A DNA stretch of 35,263 nucleotides from Bacteroidota bacterium (GTDB lineage: Bacteria; Bacteroidota; Bacteroidia; 2-12-FULL-35-15): the NCBI GenBank assembly GCA_947476185.1, contig CANJPX010000032.1, forward strand, positions 1-35,263. Direction: 5' to 3'. Both the position numbers and the translations under genes were made by a program. The notes beneath the pieces are model-generated. The model had not been told where the DNA came from and made no database searches. It worked only from the letters and a program-made list of their open reading frames with translations. Every line of letters starts with the position of its first letter. The stretch's first letter is position 1. Positions 33,913 through 35,263 of this stretch are shown piece after piece.

Positions 33913-34027
33913 AGCAATCATAAAGAGATTAAAAACTTTCTTCAAAGCTCATCCATGTGTCAGGAAGACCCTTGATCTAGAAGGAGCCCGACGTCCTTGG
34001 TTCACAATATTGAGCAAAGCATAGAAA

Positions 34028-35263
34028 TCAAAAAACGAAATCCGTTTGCTTTAAAAATTGAACACTTTGATCAATTTGAGTGTACATAATTTTATCTTCA
34101 TCAACAAATGGAACTAATTTTCTATAATCAGTAATCACTTTTTCAATAACAGAAGAAGACTTAAGTGGCATTCTGAATTGCAAGGCTTGTGTGGCATTGA
34201 AAATTTCAATAGCCAAAATACGCTGCAAATTCTCCACCACTTTATAACATTTTGTGGCTGCATTAGCGCCCATAGAAACATGATCTTCTTGTCCGTTTGA
34301 ACTTACGATTGAATCAACTGAAGCAGGAGAACACAATTGTTTATTCTGACTAGCGATACTTGCAGCGGTATATTGAGGGATCATAAATCCTGAATTCAAT
34401 CCCGGCTTGGCAACCAAAAAGGCCGGCAACCCTCTTGTTCCGGAGATCAACTGATAGGTTCTTCTTTCCGAAATACTTCCCAATTCAGACAAAGCGATTG
34501 CCAAAAAATCCAATGCGAGTGCAAGCGGTTGTCCGTGGAAATTACCTCCGGAAATAATTTCATCTTCATCAGGAAAAACTGTAGGATTATCTGTTACAGA
34601 ATTTATTTCGGTTAAGAAAACATTTTCTACATATTCAATTGCATCTTTAGAAGCACCATGTACCTGAGGTATACAGCGGAATGAATACGGATCCTGAACA
34701 TGCTCTTTTTTTCTATTAATTATTTCGCTACCCTCTAATAGCTTACGCATATTTTCCGCAGTTTTTATTTGACCTTTATGCGGACGAATAGCATGGATAT
34801 GTGGTTTAAAAGGATCGATACGACCATCGAATGCATCCAATGAAATTGCCCCGATAACATCAGCAGAAACGGATAATTTACGAGTTTGTAATAAACACCA
34901 AACACCATAAGCACTCATGAATTGTGTTCCATTCAATAATGCCAACCCTTCTTTTGATCTTAGTGTAATTGATTTTAAATTAAATTGTTTCAATACATCT
35001 GCTGCCGCTTGCTTTTTGCCTTTATAAAACACTTCTCCCAAACCCAACAATGGCAAACTCATATGCGCCAAAGGAGATAGATCACCTGAAGCGCCCAAAG
35101 AACCTTGTTGATAGACAACAGGATAAATATCATTATTAAAAAAATCAACAAGTCGTTCTACAGTTTGTAATTGCACAGCTGATCTACCGTACGACAATGC
35201 CTGGATCTTCAAGAGTAACATCAGTTTCACGATTTCCTGAGGCACTTCATCACCGGTTCCACA
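34028..35263 (-). CDS. hutH: histidine ammonia-lyase, C-terminal part (5' end outside window)
   Basis: The frame is open to the right edge (TGT GGA ACC GGT GAT GAA, Cys-Gly-Thr-Gly-Asp-Glu, before the GTG at 35245), so the gene's N-terminus is cut off. The enzyme removes ammonia from histidine to give urocanate. The MIO prosthetic-group motif Ala-Ser-Gly is seen in GSLGASGDLSPLAH. Other aromatic ammonia-lyase marks are LLNGTQFMSAYG, QDPYSFRCIPQVHGASKD, SVTDNPTVFPDE and GNFHGQPLALALD. The HutH subgroup is favoured by EIVKLMLLLKIQALSYG and SSNGQEDHVSMGANAATK, although phenylalanine or tyrosine lyases are relatives. No other hut gene is in view. Confidence 0.92.
   Translation of the reverse strand, partial: CGTGDEVPQEIVKLMLLLKIQALSYGRSAVQLQTVERLVDFFNNDIYPVVYQQGSLGASGDLSPLAHMSLPLLGLGEVFYKGKKQAAADVLKQFNLKSITLRSKEGLALLNGTQFMSAYGVWCLLQTRKLSVSADVIGAISLDAFDGRIDPFKPHIHAIRPHKGQIKTAENMRKLLEGSEIINRKKEHVQDPYSFRCIPQVHGASKDAIEYVENVFLTEINSVTDNPTVFPDEDEIISGGNFHGQPLALALDFLAIALSELGSISERRTYQLISGTRGLPAFLVAKPGLNSGFMIPQYTAASIASQNKQLCSPASVDSIVSSNGQEDHVSMGANAATKCYKVVENLQRILAIEIFNATQALQFRMPLKSSSVIEKVITDYRKLVPFVDEDKIMYTQIDQSVQFLKQTDFVF

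Noticed and set aside
33900..33917. First ATG of the T9SS propeller frame as the start
   Set aside because: It would put six extra codons before the signal peptide and lies upstream of the promoter-like TACCTTTG. A start at 33899 or 33887 fits better.

Overview
The window is AT-rich (roughly mid-30s % G+C by eye) and comes from a member of the Bacteroidota. The evidence is three large secreted proteins ending in type IX secretion (T9SS) sorting domains, a TonB-dependent receptor with an N-terminal carboxypeptidase-like regulatory domain, a Bacteroidota-style alpha-2-macroglobulin, almost no Shine-Dalgarno sequences, and promoter-like TTTG-N19-TAnnTTTG sequences. It looks like chromosomal sequence from an environmental relative of the Chitinophagales/Sphingobacteriales; the genus cannot be told. 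Both edges cut genes: a DEAD-box helicase on the left and a histidine ammonia-lyase (hutH) on the right. I see no tRNA, rRNA, CRISPR array or transposase.

Layout. 1-6377, plus strand: helicase C-terminal part, a VF530-type DNA-binding protein, a 1486-residue alpha-2-macroglobulin and a small exported protein. 6378-16791, minus strand: a phenylacetate degradation cluster read right to left as paaA-paaB-paaC-paaD-paaG-[broken four-helix-bundle gene]-paaH-paaI-paaJ-paaY, followed by an unknown protein, a MORN/TonB protein and a DinB-like protein. 17032-20567, plus strand: a small exported protein and a large Asp-box/PKD T9SS protein. 20796-21866, minus strand: paaE, the reductase of the epoxidase, cut off from paaABCD by that secreted pair. 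21983-24327: a membrane acyltransferase and a T9SS protein, convergent across a strong terminator. 24700-30308, plus strand: a regulatory-domain protein, a TonB-dependent receptor, four small unknown proteins and a DUF4159 protein. 30311-35263, minus strand: alpha/beta hydrolase, inorganic pyrophosphatase, a Cys-rich membrane protein, a six-Asp-box T9SS protein and hutH.

How the genes fit together. PaaA, B, C and D with PaaE make the multicomponent epoxidase acting on phenylacetyl-CoA. PaaG isomerises the epoxide to the oxepin, and PaaH and PaaJ perform the late dehydrogenation and thiolysis steps. PaaI and PaaY are thioesterases that clear dead-end CoA esters. The ligase (PaaK), the ring-opening enzyme (PaaZ), PaaF and a regulator are not in the window.

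The most unusual features are these. (1) A four-helix-bundle (S23/23S-rRNA intervening-protein family) cassette lies between paaG and paaH, flanked by 25-nt inverted arms built of a 7-nt repeat. One arm has become the first codons of paaH, and the S23 frame is broken by a single stop codon. (2) Several families of dispersed hairpin repeats occupy the gaps of the paa region, including a two-copy 86-bp tandem repeat. (3) Two paralogous small proteins are each built of four units of a roughly 25-residue helical repeat that I do not recognise.
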